Shown: piece after piece, positions 9,047 through 16,343 of the stretch
How the letters are laid out: each line of letters starts with the position of its first letter
How positions within the stretch are numbered: position 1 is the stretch's first letter
DNA from: Loktanella sp. M215
Lineage (GTDB): Bacteria; Pseudomonadota; Alphaproteobacteria; Rhodobacterales; Rhodobacteraceae
NCBI RefSeq assembly: GCF_021735925.1
Contig: NZ_WMEA01000001.1
Coordinates: forward strand, 347,501 to 411,500
Direction: 5' to 3'
Length of the DNA: 64,000 nt
The notes under the pieces: model-generated
The model's database searches: none
The model's input: the letters and a program-made list of their open reading frames with translations, nothing else
What the model was told of the DNA's origin: nothing
Translations under genes and position numbers: made by a program

Positions 9047-9436
9047 TCATCTACTGGCACCGGTAGGGTCGTTTACCTTCACGTTTACAGTTTCACCCTT
9101 ACCTCGCCGTTTCTCCCGCGGCAGCAACTTGAGAACTTCGGCGCTTTCAGCAGGCGCAACTGCTGCAGAATGTTCAATAAGCGATGCAGCATGTCGCAGT
9201 GACCAACCCATATTGTTCGCGATCTGGTTGAGGCTAAGTCCCGCGCGAAATAGCCGTGTTGCCGCAGTTCCACGGCTATGGCCACCAATCGCCGGCATCG
9301 ATCGCCACATACGATGCCCAGCAGGATCGCAAGGCCGGGCAGATCCAGCGCGCCCGTCGCCCGCGTGAGCGCGAGGACGTGTCCGCTGCGGTCGACTACT
9401 TTTCGCATGAGATGCTGTCGAACATCGCTCCCGCAA
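9047..9436 (-). pseudogene. Decayed tyrosine-recombinase (phage/island integrase) C-terminus
   Basis: Only the last roughly 75 residues of the open frame (about 9047-9280) resemble an integrase: RGTAATRLFRAGLSLNQIA, then GWSLRHAASLIEH, the end of the catalytic domain. The H-X-X-R box is damaged (GHSRGT instead of an H/D-X-X-R-G-T spacing). The residue after IEH, where the catalytic Tyr of EHYA sits in relatives, reads as Ser (a TCT codon, one base from TAT). Upstream of this the frame is no longer integrase-like, so the gene is truncated or frameshifted. Position and orientation beside tRNA-Cys are typical of integrated elements. Confidence 0.7.
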
Positions 9437-9454
9437 AAGTCCCCTGATCGGCTG

Positions 9455-9491
9455 AAAAAATCACGCCCCGCGGTCGTAAACTCGCGGGGCG
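9455..9491 (-). terminator. Stem-loop with T-run, probable minus-strand terminator
   Basis: Perfect 9-bp arms CGCCCCGCG (9464-9472) and CGCGGGGCG (9483-9491) enclose a 10-nt loop. Read on the minus strand the stem is followed by TGATTTTTT. There is no intact minus-strand gene just upstream, so it may be left over from a lost gene, or it may insulate the integrase remnant. Confidence 0.5.
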
Positions 9492-9525
9492 CTGGTGCTG
9501 CAATATGGATTTTTTCTGCTAATGT

Positions 9526-9542
9526 AGTCCCAATTTGGGACT
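9526..9542. promoter_or_regulatory. 17-bp perfect palindrome, candidate operator of the HTH gene
   Basis: AGTCCCAATTTGGGACT is symmetric about a central T. It sits just after a TAATGT hexamer (possible -10) and 77 bp before the ATG of the HTH protein, as expected for an autoregulatory repressor site. Confidence 0.6.
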
Positions 9543-9619
9543 TGCTCTCGCGCATGTCAATTCCTATCGTTGGTGACCAGACGGGTTTGACAAACTTGCC
9601 GTCGCGTAGAAAGGTTTTC

Positions 9620-9916
9620 ATGACACGGTTCGCGTCAATCGCTCATCTCAAAGAACTGCTCCTCGGGATGGAGCGGGATCTTGGGATCGATGATTTAGGG
9701 TCGATTCAAAAGAACATTGTCTATGCCGCTACAATCTTGTCCGAGACCAATGGCACAACCGTGGAGACGGACGAAATCCGCAAGCACGCATTGCTTGCTG
9801 GCGTGCCACGCAGTAGCTTTTTCCGCGCCATGAAGGACGTCGTGGATGCCGGGTATCTTGTCCATAGCAACGAGAAAAAGCGATCAACCTACTCATTATC
9901 AAAGAAGTTGACGTAA
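9620..9916 (+). CDS. Small helix-turn-helix (winged-helix-like) DNA-binding protein
   Basis: A 98-residue protein. The start at 9620 is preferred because GAAAGG lies five bases upstream; an in-frame ATG at 9554 has no ribosome site. The middle shows a helical segment and a probable HTH (TVETDEIRKHALLAGVPRSS followed by FFRAMKDVVDAGYL), ending in a wing-like SNEKKRSTYSL. The look is that of a MarR- or Lrp-like regulator fragment, but I cannot name the family. The 17-bp palindrome upstream is a likely self-regulatory site. The downstream membrane protein overlaps or abuts its stop, so the two may act together. Confidence 0.7.
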   Translation: MTRFASIAHLKELLLGMERDLGIDDLGSIQKNIVYAATILSETNGTTVETDEIRKHALLAGVPRSSFFRAMKDVVDAGYLVHSNEKKRSTYSLSKKLT

Positions 9917-9918
9917 CC

Positions 9919-10494
9919 ATTTCAGAATCCGGTAAAAATCTAGGCAGCCTCCTTATCGCGTTCGCTGTTGTATCTGTTGCGTATCTCGCGGCTTTCAGCC
10001 TCTCGATAGAGGTGCTTTTACCGTGGCAACAGCAATACACCCCTCAGATCGCGGCCTACGCAAGCCTCCTGTTCCTCCCGCACGGTGTTCGGGTCCTTTC
10101 CGCTTGGCTGCTGGGGTGGAAGGCGATCCCTCTCCTGCTTCCGGCCGCGGCATTCACCCACTGGCTCAACTTCGGCTGGGCCGGGTTCACACCGCTTGGG
10201 GTCACCGGAATGATGTCAGGCGTCGTCTGTGCCGTTATGACATTTTGGGCACTGGCAAACGCCGGCATGGATTTTCGCATCACCTCGGGCAACCGTGCAA
10301 ACTGGCGAGACATCCTGATTGCCGGTCTGATCGCTTCCGTCATCAACACCAGCGGCATGTTGCTGGCCTTTCACCATGCCGCTTTGACGTCCGTTGGATA
10401 TTTCATTGGCGATGTTTCCGGGCTGTTTGCCTGTATGCTAATCCTGATGCTTGCCTTCAAGGTATTGCGCAGAACTGAAACCGTAAGCGATTAA
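9919..10494 (+). CDS. Multi-pass membrane protein (MASE1-like?), start codon unclear
   Basis: The frame is open from 9868 to the stop at 10494 and encodes about five membrane helices (LLIAFAVVSVAYLAAFSLSI; VLSAWLLGWKAIPLLLPAAAF; GMMSGVVCAVMTFWALANA; DILIAGLIASVINTSGMLLAF; FIGDVSGLFACMLILMLAF). The motif FLPHGVRVL before helix 2 recalls MASE1-type sensor domains, but this is weak. The first ordinary start is GTG at 10012, which would delete helix 1. No ATG, GTG or TTG lies in frame between the upstream stop codon (9865-9867) and 10012. Possible answers are an ATT start at 9919 (used here), a frameshift fusing it to the HTH gene, or a genuine N-terminal loss. Confidence 0.5.
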   Translation: MSESGKNLGSLLIAFAVVSVAYLAAFSLSIEVLLPWQQQYTPQIAAYASLLFLPHGVRVLSAWLLGWKAIPLLLPAAAFTHWLNFGWAGFTPLGVTGMMSGVVCAVMTFWALANAGMDFRITSGNRANWRDILIAGLIASVINTSGMLLAFHHAALTSVGYFIGDVSGLFACMLILMLAFKVLRRTETVSD

Positions 10495-11140
10495 GTCCCA
10501 CGGAAATCAGTCGCCCATGCGTCGCGGGATCTGTGTCAAAGACCTCGTCGACTCGGCGTCGCAGTTCACGGGTCGCCTGATCCATCTTCGGGTTGCCCAT
10601 GAGGTCATGCATCGCCATTGAATCGCACGTGTCGATCGCCGGTTCCTGCGAATTCTGCCCGCAAACCGAAGCCCCTACGCATTCAGCCACCTTCTTTAGA
10701 AGCGCGTTGCCACGGAAGGGTTTCGTGACGAAGCCATTCAGGCTGGATTTGCCGAACATCGCAATCTGGTGCGGCAGCACGTTGACCGTCATGGCGATGA
10801 TCGGCACAAGTGCTGCAGGATGATCCCGTGTCGGATCAAGGCCGTTGCGATCAGGCCGTCCATCACCGGGATCTGAATGTCCATCACAACGACATCGTAG
10901 CCGCCGGCCTGCACCATCTGCACGGCTTGCGGCGCTGTTGCGTGACATCGGCCTGACAGGCCAGACCTGCTGCGAGCATGGCGATACCCAGAAGCACCAA
11001 AAGCCCGAAGGCAAGCCCCGTCGACGCTTTATGGCGCGGCTGCAATTGATCGAGATAGGCGTCGATCCGCACCGCCTGCGGGACGACCTGCTGAACGAAG
11101 TGGTCTTCGATACCCAAGACGACGCCCGCCGCAAGCTGGC
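10457..11140 (-). pseudogene. Broken membrane sensor/response-receiver gene
   Basis: Pieces of one signalling protein lie in different minus-strand frames. The first piece has a membrane span (GLAFGLLVLLGIAMLAAGLA, about 10950-11020). A receiver core follows in another frame (AVQMVQAGGYDVVVMDIQIP, with the phospho-acceptor Asp, about 10870-10930). The receiver end is in a third frame (VPIIAMTVNVLP then GFVTKPF, about 10700-10800). At least two frameshifts separate them, so no full product can be made. This looks like a hybrid histidine kinase or response regulator decaying inside the island. Its 3' end overlaps the membrane protein gene convergently by 38 bp. Confidence 0.65.
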
Positions 11141-11372
11141 GATATCACGCCAGCATCGTCAGGCCGCATTTATCGCTGGTCAATCACACACAGCGATAAG
11201 CTCGCCGGGCACTAGCGCAAGTTGAGGGCTCCGCGCCCGGCGCGCTTGCGCAAAACCAGTCCGAAGACGACCGATCTCGAACCGGCAGACCCTCGTTATG
11301 AGCGAGGGACAGTCAGGGGGCCTGGTCAGCTTGTATTCGACGCTTGTTTTGTCGCGTCGCATGATCGGTCGA

Positions 11373-11678
11373 TCAATCTGCGTGGTCACGCTTCGGGTCA
11401 TGCAGGTAGAAGACATTCGAGAGGTCGGGGCGCATCCCGGGGCCATCTTTGGGATCAGCCTTTGCCGCGCCCTGTGTTGGATCGATCAACACCGGCGAAA
11501 TCTTTTCGATCGCAGAAATCAGCTGGCGCGAGACCTCGGGCAGTTCGTGAGCCTCTGAATATTCGATCATCTGCGCCAGGACATTGACGATCCAGCGATG
11601 GGACACGACCGGGCCACCGCTGTTCGAATTGAACTGTGCCGCAGAAGACCGTGAGGTTTCGCGCGTCGGGTCCTTCAT
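11373..11678 (-). CDS. Small protein translationally coupled to luxI, function unknown
   Basis: A 101-residue soluble protein whose ATG overlaps the luxI stop (ATGA). The central part (SHRWIVNVLAQMIEYSEAHE then LPEVSRQLISAIEKISPVLI) is predicted to be two amphipathic helices; the ends are polar and probably disordered. I know no named family. The coupling implies that it is always made with the acyl-homoserine-lactone synthase, so a role in tuning synthesis or signal response is possible, but that is inference. Confidence 0.7.
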   Translation of the reverse strand: MKDPTRETSRSSAAQFNSNSGGPVVSHRWIVNVLAQMIEYSEAHELPEVSRQLISAIEKISPVLIDPTQGAAKADPKDGPGMRPDLSNVFYLHDPKRDHAD

Positions 11679-12316
11679 CTCCAGGTTTCCTCGACCACAT
11701 GCGGTGCGAAAACATCGTGCCGGATGCCCGAAAATGCGCGGATGCTTGCAATTCGCTGTTCTGAACAATCCATCAAGGCTGCGAGCGCTGTGACTTTACC
11801 CATCGCATGCGGCGATCCCAGATAATCGTAGGGCGCGTTGCCGGACCGTTTCATGACGCGGTTCATGACGGGATCGATGACGGCCACCGCATCGGTAATG
11901 CCCGCGGACAGACCGAATTCGAAGGCCCCGATCATCACTTCGCTTGTGACGTAGGAAATCGAGTTGCGCGCGATGCCCCGCCCCGGAAGAGAGGTGTCGA
12001 CGCAGAAGCGCGTGGCTTCCCAGACAAGGGCGCTGCGGATCGGAGGTTCACCGTCCAGCAGGCAGCTGAAGACATCGGACAGCATGTGAGGACCGGTTGT
12101 CTGCAACAGCCGCATGCAGCCGACGACACGTCCGTCGTCGTCGACGCTGACGACATGAGCCGGATCCATATCGTCGAATGCATCCCGCTCTCTGCCGTTT
12201 ATCACCTGCACGTCCCAACCCAGACGGTCGCTAAAGACTCGCGCCCGCAACTGATGCATCTTGTCGAGAAGATCCGGATATTCGTGCGCGTTCAACGAAT
12301 CGATGATAACGATCAT
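11675..12316 (-). CDS. luxI: LuxI-family acyl-homoserine-lactone synthase
   Basis: A 213-residue autoinducer synthase that joins S-adenosylmethionine and an acyl-ACP/CoA to make an N-acyl-homoserine lactone. The invariant set is visible: R in QLRARVF with F, W in LGWDV, the D pair in DAFDDMDP, R in CMRLLQTTGPHML, and E/R in WEATRF. The N-terminal half is the SAM side and the C-terminal half the acyl pocket; chain length cannot be read. It has a lux-box-like inverted repeat 22 bp before the ATG and lies downstream of luxR on the same strand with a gap of 82 bp. The small coupled ORF follows. Confidence 0.95.
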   Translation of the reverse strand: MIVIIDSLNAHEYPDLLDKMHQLRARVFSDRLGWDVQVINGRERDAFDDMDPAHVVSVDDDGRVVGCMRLLQTTGPHMLSDVFSCLLDGEPPIRSALVWEATRFCVDTSLPGRGIARNSISYVTSEVMIGAFEFGLSAGITDAVAVIDPVMNRVMKRSGNAPYDYLGSPHAMGKVTALAALMDCSEQRIASIRAFSGIRHDVFAPHVVEETWR

Positions 12317-12337
12317 GTCTGTGACCCCAAAGTGACT

Positions 12338-12361
12338 ACAAAATCATTCATGCTATTTTGT
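12338..12361 (-). promoter_or_regulatory. Lux-box-like inverted repeat upstream of luxI
   Basis: Perfect 7-bp arms ACAAAAT and ATTTTGT with a 10-bp centre. It lies 22-45 bp upstream of the luxI ATG, in the luxR-luxI gap, as expected for binding of a LuxR-type dimer. It is longer than the classic 20-bp box, so its identity is inferred from position. Confidence 0.5.
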
Positions 12362-12398
12362 GCAGGCACTTGAAAATAGGGGGAATCCCTTAGCCGCC

Positions 12399-13100
12399 TT
12401 ACTGGGGGTAGATCAGACCCATGCCGATGGCCCGGCCGACTGCCTGAATGGTTGTGAAGGCCCCCAGTTTTTCGCGCGCCGATCTTAAGTGAATCTCGAC
12501 CGTGCGATGAGAGATCGACAGGATATCACCGATTTCCTGCTGCAACTTGCCGGCCGCGACCCATTGCAGAACCTCTTTTTCTCTGGACGACAGGACCGAA
12601 TAGCCGAGGATACCGGTTAAACCGCAGCTGCGCATGATCGAGTCGTGCAGATGCACCGCAGCGATTTGCAGATCGCCCATGATCTGCCGCTTCAGCGTGT
12701 TCCATTCGGTCTGACCACAGGACCGCGTCACGGACAGAAGCCCCCGGTCGCCGTAGGGTCCACGGATCGGGACGGTCAGACCGCGGGACGTGATGCCGAA
12801 ATCCTCTGCTGCAAAGAAGACGGCGCGAAACTTCTGGTCCCGTTCGAATCGCTCCCAGTCGACTGGCGCAATACTCAGGCCCGCCTTTTGCAGCGTCGGA
12901 TCGATGCGATGCAAATTCCGGGTCATGTAGTGTAATTTCCAAGACTCCGGATAATTCGCATACCCTTGCACCGCGCCGGTGACGGGATTCACCGATGCAT
13001 AGGATGCGTAATCGAGGCCGAGTTCCGCACACATCTGGTCGAGGTAGCCGACATAGTTCTCGGTCGTGGCCGGCAGGGTGCCAAGATCGACGATGTTCAT
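12399..13100 (-). CDS. luxR: LuxR-family quorum-sensing regulator
   Basis: A 233-residue activator with an N-terminal acyl-homoserine-lactone-binding domain and a C-terminal LuxR HTH. Conserved pocket residues are present: W and Y in SWKLHYMTRN, D-P in RIDPTL, W in PVDWERF, and G near RGLTVPIRGPYG. The HTH is LSSREKEVLQWVAAGK and ISHRTVEIHLRSAREKL (about residues 165-220). It is adjacent to and in line with luxI, so it is the cognate receptor. It probably binds the inverted repeat before luxI and drives positive feedback. Confidence 0.93.
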   Translation of the reverse strand: MNIVDLGTLPATTENYVGYLDQMCAELGLDYASYASVNPVTGAVQGYANYPESWKLHYMTRNLHRIDPTLQKAGLSIAPVDWERFERDQKFRAVFFAAEDFGITSRGLTVPIRGPYGDRGLLSVTRSCGQTEWNTLKRQIMGDLQIAAVHLHDSIMRSCGLTGILGYSVLSSREKEVLQWVAAGKLQQEIGDILSISHRTVEIHLRSAREKLGAFTTIQAVGRAIGMGLIYPQ

Positions 13101-13226
13101 GATCTTATCCCATCTGACCAGAGCAAACGTTCATCACCCCCCATTGTCACAAAATGCGGAATCGCGGCCTGAGGACTATAGCACCGAATGCTGCACAAAT
13201 GATGCGCCACGTGCAGCGACAACCGC

Positions 13227-13829
13227 CTAGAGCAGGCCACGGCTCGCGGCGATCAACGCGGCCTCCCGGCTTGTCTTGACGTTGAGGCGATCCGCCCCGC
13301 CCCGTAGCCGCGCCTTGACAGCACCGACCGAGATATTCAATTCATGAGCGATCTGCTTTTGCAGAAAACCCTGTGCATAAAGGCGCAACGCTTCCAGCTG
13401 TGCCTTCGTCATCTGGCGCGGCTCATCCGCATGCAGTTCGCTGATGATGCGTCTGATCTCGGCCATCTCGGCGTCGGACGGCTCTCGCTCTTTGCGGGCG
13501 AAGACGCCGAGACTGCCCTTTGGCTGCGTCGATGTGCCACGAATGGAAACGACACTGCCATATCTGTAGCCGTATGCCTTGTAATCCAGCAAGACATCCG
13601 ACGTGTAAGGGCATTCGACATCGCTCCAGCGGACGATGCCTTCGCTCTTTTGACACCACCGCAACAGGGGATCGGAAAGCGCATGCCCTGACAGCGTATA
13701 ATGGTCGACCCAGTCTGGCGCGAACATGTTCAGCTCTGCCTCGGGCGCGTAGAACCCGACCCGGAGTGCGACATAACACCCAGCCGGTGCGAGTTCGGCA
13801 AATCGGCTGCGAAACCTCTCGAAATTCAT
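13227..13829 (-). CDS. Second, short LuxR-family regulator (AHL-binding-like domain plus HTH)
   Basis: A 200-residue protein with a reduced autoinducer-binding domain (APDWVDHYTLSGHALSDPLLRW, with W, Y and D-P at the expected spacing, then IVRWSDVE) and a C-terminal LuxR HTH (LRLYAQGFLQKQIAHELNIS then VKARLRGGADRLNVKT). It is about 35 residues shorter than the canonical LuxR encoded next to it. It has an obvious paralogue without the HTH on the opposite strand, 101 bp away. It may sense an AHL or another small molecule, or act without ligand; this cannot be decided here. Confidence 0.85.
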   Translation of the reverse strand: MNFERFRSRFAELAPAGCYVALRVGFYAPEAELNMFAPDWVDHYTLSGHALSDPLLRWCQKSEGIVRWSDVECPYTSDVLLDYKAYGYRYGSVVSIRGTSTQPKGSLGVFARKEREPSDAEMAEIRRIISELHADEPRQMTKAQLEALRLYAQGFLQKQIAHELNISVGAVKARLRGGADRLNVKTSREAALIAASRGLL

Positions 13830-13930
13830 ATTCTACGACAGTTCCATTTAGGCTCGTTTGTGCGTATGTTCGTGACCTGGATGATTGGCGCAGCGCAGGG
13901 TCATTGACTCGAAATTATGACGGTTTAATC

Positions 13931-14425
13931 ATGACCAAGGTGGACACAATAAGGCAGCTCTTGCAACGCATGAGTGCGATCACGGACTGGAAATACGCCT
14001 TGGGGCTGCACATCCGGTTCGCGAACCCGACCTTGCTCTACCAGACATATCCTCAAGAATGGATTGATCTATACGCGTCCGAGGGGATGTTTTTTAGCGA
14101 TCCTGTGGTCCGATGGGCGATTGACCATACGGGCATCTGCGACTGGTCCGATCTGGCGCCGCAGGATGCAAATAACGTGCTGGGCCAAGCCGCCGATTAC
14201 GGGCTGAAATTCGGAAAAGTGGTCTCGATCGGCCAACAAACCAAGTCTTTCGGGTTTTTTGCGCATGGCGAGCGGCCGATCACGACAGACGAAATCGCCG
14301 CGGCCGAAGCAGTGTTCGTGGAGTTGCACGACGCAACCCAGGGCACCGACCAGATGTCTGAAACGGAATTGCTGGACCTGCGGGACCTGAACCTGACGCT
14401 GGGCGCGCACCGGTCCGATCACTGA
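13931..14425 (+). CDS. HTH-less LuxR paralogue (autoinducer-binding-like domain only)
   Basis: A 164-residue protein that aligns by eye with the N-terminal domain of the neighbouring 200-residue LuxR-like regulator: YPQEWIDLYASEGMFFSDPVVRWAID against PDWVDHYTLSGHALSDPLLRW, then CDWSDL against VRWSDV, and SFGFFAHGERP against SLGVFARKERE. It stops at QMSETELLDLRDLNLTL, exactly where the partner's HTH begins (QMTKAQLEALRLY). I find no HTH in the other frames after the stop. The ligand/dimer domain is thus kept without the DNA-binding domain, as in TrlR-type antagonists that form inactive heterodimers. The antagonist role is inference. Confidence 0.75.
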   Translation: MTKVDTIRQLLQRMSAITDWKYALGLHIRFANPTLLYQTYPQEWIDLYASEGMFFSDPVVRWAIDHTGICDWSDLAPQDANNVLGQAADYGLKFGKVVSIGQQTKSFGFFAHGERPITTDEIAAAEAVFVELHDATQGTDQMSETELLDLRDLNLTLGAHRSDH

Positions 14426-14763
14426 CCCGCGACAAAGCCGAAATTTGTCACATCCGAGATTTTTGATTCATCGCGATGGTGTGACCGGCAAGCCGTTGGC
14501 CCACCTTGCGACCCATAACGGCATCATGGGAACCACCGCAAAAGACCACAGGCCGGGACTGATGCCCTGCGTGCGGTGAGGCGATGTCTTCGCCTTAGCG
14601 CGCGCAGGGAATCAAGCAGGTATGCGTGTCGTCATCACAGTCCCGAAGGTTTCCCGTTGCCCGGATCAAGCGACATGCATCCGAGCGGCGGCCGCCTGAC
14701 CGGCTGTCACCGCAGCGACACCCGGCCCGTTTCAACCATGTTGACACGGCTAATCCGCCGTCG
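14426..14763. other. 338-bp intergenic region, no gene seen
   Basis: It lies between the HTH-less LuxR paralogue and the XRE gene, which converge on it. I see no credible coding frame, no HTH remnant in frame with the upstream gene, and no strong terminator. Confidence 0.5.
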
Positions 14764-15135
14764 TCACGCCACTTCGCTGAGGACGCGGGCCAGATCGAAC
14801 AGCCGCCGCCTTTGGTTTTCCGGAATCGCGTAGTAGGATCGCAGCAATGCCAGCGCTTCCTTGTCGCTCAGGATGTCTCCGGGCAGGACGCCGGACTGCG
14901 TTTCCTGCTTGTCATCGGAATCGAGGCCTTGGAAGAAAAACGGGACGTCCACGTTCAATGCGTTCGCAATGTCCCATAACCGCGAGGCGCTCACGCGGTT
15001 CATGCCGGTTTCATATTTCTGAATTTGCTGAAACTTGATCCCGACAACCTCTGCAAGCTGCTGCTGCGTCGTGCCGGTCATCCATCTTCTATGGCGGATA
15101 CGTTGTCCGACGTGAATGTCTACACTATGTTTCAT
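14764..15135 (-). CDS. XRE-family (Cro/CI-type) transcriptional regulator
   Basis: A 123-residue repressor-like protein. The N-terminal HTH_XRE domain spans about residues 5-65 (HVGQRIRHRRWMTGTTQQQLAEV, IKFQQIQKYETGMNRVSASRLWDIANAL). The C-terminal tail includes LSDKEALALLRSYYAIPENQRRRLFDLARVL. This is the form common in alphaproteobacteria, sometimes called SinR/XRE-like. The ATG at 15135 is preferred; a TTG at 15159 would add eight residues. A strong inverted repeat (15284-15311) lies about 150 bp upstream and may be its operator. It is the last gene of the island-like region. Confidence 0.88.
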   Translation of the reverse strand: MKHSVDIHVGQRIRHRRWMTGTTQQQLAEVVGIKFQQIQKYETGMNRVSASRLWDIANALNVDVPFFFQGLDSDDKQETQSGVLPGDILSDKEALALLRSYYAIPENQRRRLFDLARVLSEVA

Positions 15136-15588
15136 CTTAACTATCCATATTTTCTTCAAAATCAGATCACGTCACGCCCTGCTGCTGCGATGCCTGACCC
15201 GCAGCCGCGACAGACGCGCTTTGGTTCAGTTTACACGTGGATGCCGCTGGCTGGGTCAAGTCTTTGAGGATGCTGTCGCGACCGTAAAGTTGGCTAAAAA
15301 GTCAACTTTACCGTGTGACGCCGTTCCACGGGTCAACGGCAGCGCGGCATAGCTGAAGCGCGGCGCCGACGTCGTCCCGATCTGCGGATCTGAAGGTCGC
15401 ATTTTCTCAGCCCGATGGTTGAGGAGAACCTGATGAAAATGACGCGTTTAGCCCAAGATCCTTGCGATACGGCACCAAGCCGAGGGCGGTGTGCCGGTGC
15501 CCGTCAGGGACGACAGCTGCGATGGACCGCAACAGCCGCACGCGAGATATGCCGGGAAGGCCGAAGGCTGACCCCTCTCGGACCCCGA
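15136..15588. other. 453-bp intergenic region before the XRE gene
   Basis: It holds the 9-bp-arm inverted repeat at 15284-15311. The minus-strand frame at about 15407-15580 ends with an RLLRSIAAVVPDGHRHTALG-like fragment that may be the tail of a lost gene, but I do not recognise it and do not call it. Confidence 0.45.
15284..15311. promoter_or_regulatory. Inverted repeat, candidate operator
   Basis: GTAAAGTTG (15284-15292) and CAACTTTAC (15303-15311) form perfect 9-bp arms around a 10-bp AT-rich centre. No T-run follows, so it is more like a two-turn protein-binding site than a terminator. The XRE gene starts about 150 bp away. Confidence 0.5.
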
Positions 15589-16224
15589 TCAGTTCAGTGT
15601 CAGCCCGCCCACCGCCGCGCGGATCGTGCTGCGCGTGTCGTCGCTGTCGCCAGAGATCGCCAGTCCGATCAGCGCACCCGGCGTGCCGCCGAACGCGCGG
15701 GCGTAGTCGGCGGTAAGGTCCACCCGTTCCGCATGCGACCCGGTGCCGGCCTGCCGCAGCGGGATCGTGACGCCGGTCCCGGGCGTGCCATAGGGCGAGG
15801 GCAACACGGACCCCACCGCGTTGTTGCCGCCGTAGGCATATTGCAGCACCCGCACGTCGGACCGCCCCAGCAACGCCTTGATGTCGGCGCTGGCAAGCCC
15901 CGCCGCCGCGTCCTGCGGGACGAAGACGAAATAGACCGCGAGGTTGCGGTCGTCGCCGCCCTTCTTGCTCAGGTCCGTCGGCGGCACGCCTTCCGTCACA
16001 TCCCAGGTCCAGGACGCCTGTGTCGCGCCCCAGTCGCCCTGCGGCACCCGGCCCCAGGCGATGCTGACCGTGCCATTGGAACTCATCTGCAACGTCTGGC
16101 CAAAGCTGTAGTCGTTCGACCCGAAAAGCTTCAGGCGCTGCTCTTTCCAGTCCGCAAAGCTGACGGGACCGGCGGCGGCGGTCGTGGCGGCAAGGATCAG
16201 GGCGGCGGTCAGGGTGCGTTTCAT
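15589..16224 (-). CDS. DUF3047-type exported protein
   Basis: A 211-residue protein with a Sec signal (MKRTLTAALILAATTAAAG). The start at 16224 was chosen because it begins the signal peptide; the frame extends upstream to 16287. The body (LFGSNDYSFGQTLQMSSNGTVS... and VYFVFVPQDAAAGL... ) resembles DUF3047 proteins, beta-rich periplasmic proteins of unknown function. No motif suggests an enzyme. It lies alone, with the divergent VWA gene 119 bp away. Confidence 0.7.
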   Translation of the reverse strand: MKRTLTAALILAATTAAAGPVSFADWKEQRLKLFGSNDYSFGQTLQMSSNGTVSIAWGRVPQGDWGATQASWTWDVTEGVPPTDLSKKGGDDRNLAVYFVFVPQDAAAGLASADIKALLGRSDVRVLQYAYGGNNAVGSVLPSPYGTPGTGVTIPLRQAGTGSHAERVDLTADYARAFGGTPGALIGLAISGDSDDTRSTIRAAVGGLTLN

Positions 16225-16343
16225 GGTGCTCTCCTCGGGCGTTGCCCAAACTTTAGCCCAAAACTGCGCCATTTCACCGCATGACATGCGCTTTCACGCC
16301 ATTGTCAGGGCCTGACACGCGCCGGCCCGGCTAACGTGGGATC

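Larger units (their letters stand above)
9023..9553. other. Region between tRNA-Cys and the HTH gene
   Basis: It contains the integrase remnant (9047-9436), a GC-rich inverted repeat (9464-9491) and a palindromic operator (9526-9542). No intact gene is seen. Confidence 0.6.

Noticed and set aside
9085..9621. 178-residue minus-strand frame over the integrase remnant
   Set aside because: It covers the promoter and palindrome of the HTH gene, shows no domain and differs in frame from the integrase-like part.
11180..11446. 88-residue minus-strand frame below the luxI-coupled gene
   Set aside because: No protein-like pattern and it overlaps the coupled gene in another frame.
15407..15580. Minus-strand tail that could be a lost transposase or enzyme end
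   Set aside because: No motif could be matched; kept only as a note in the intergenic entry.
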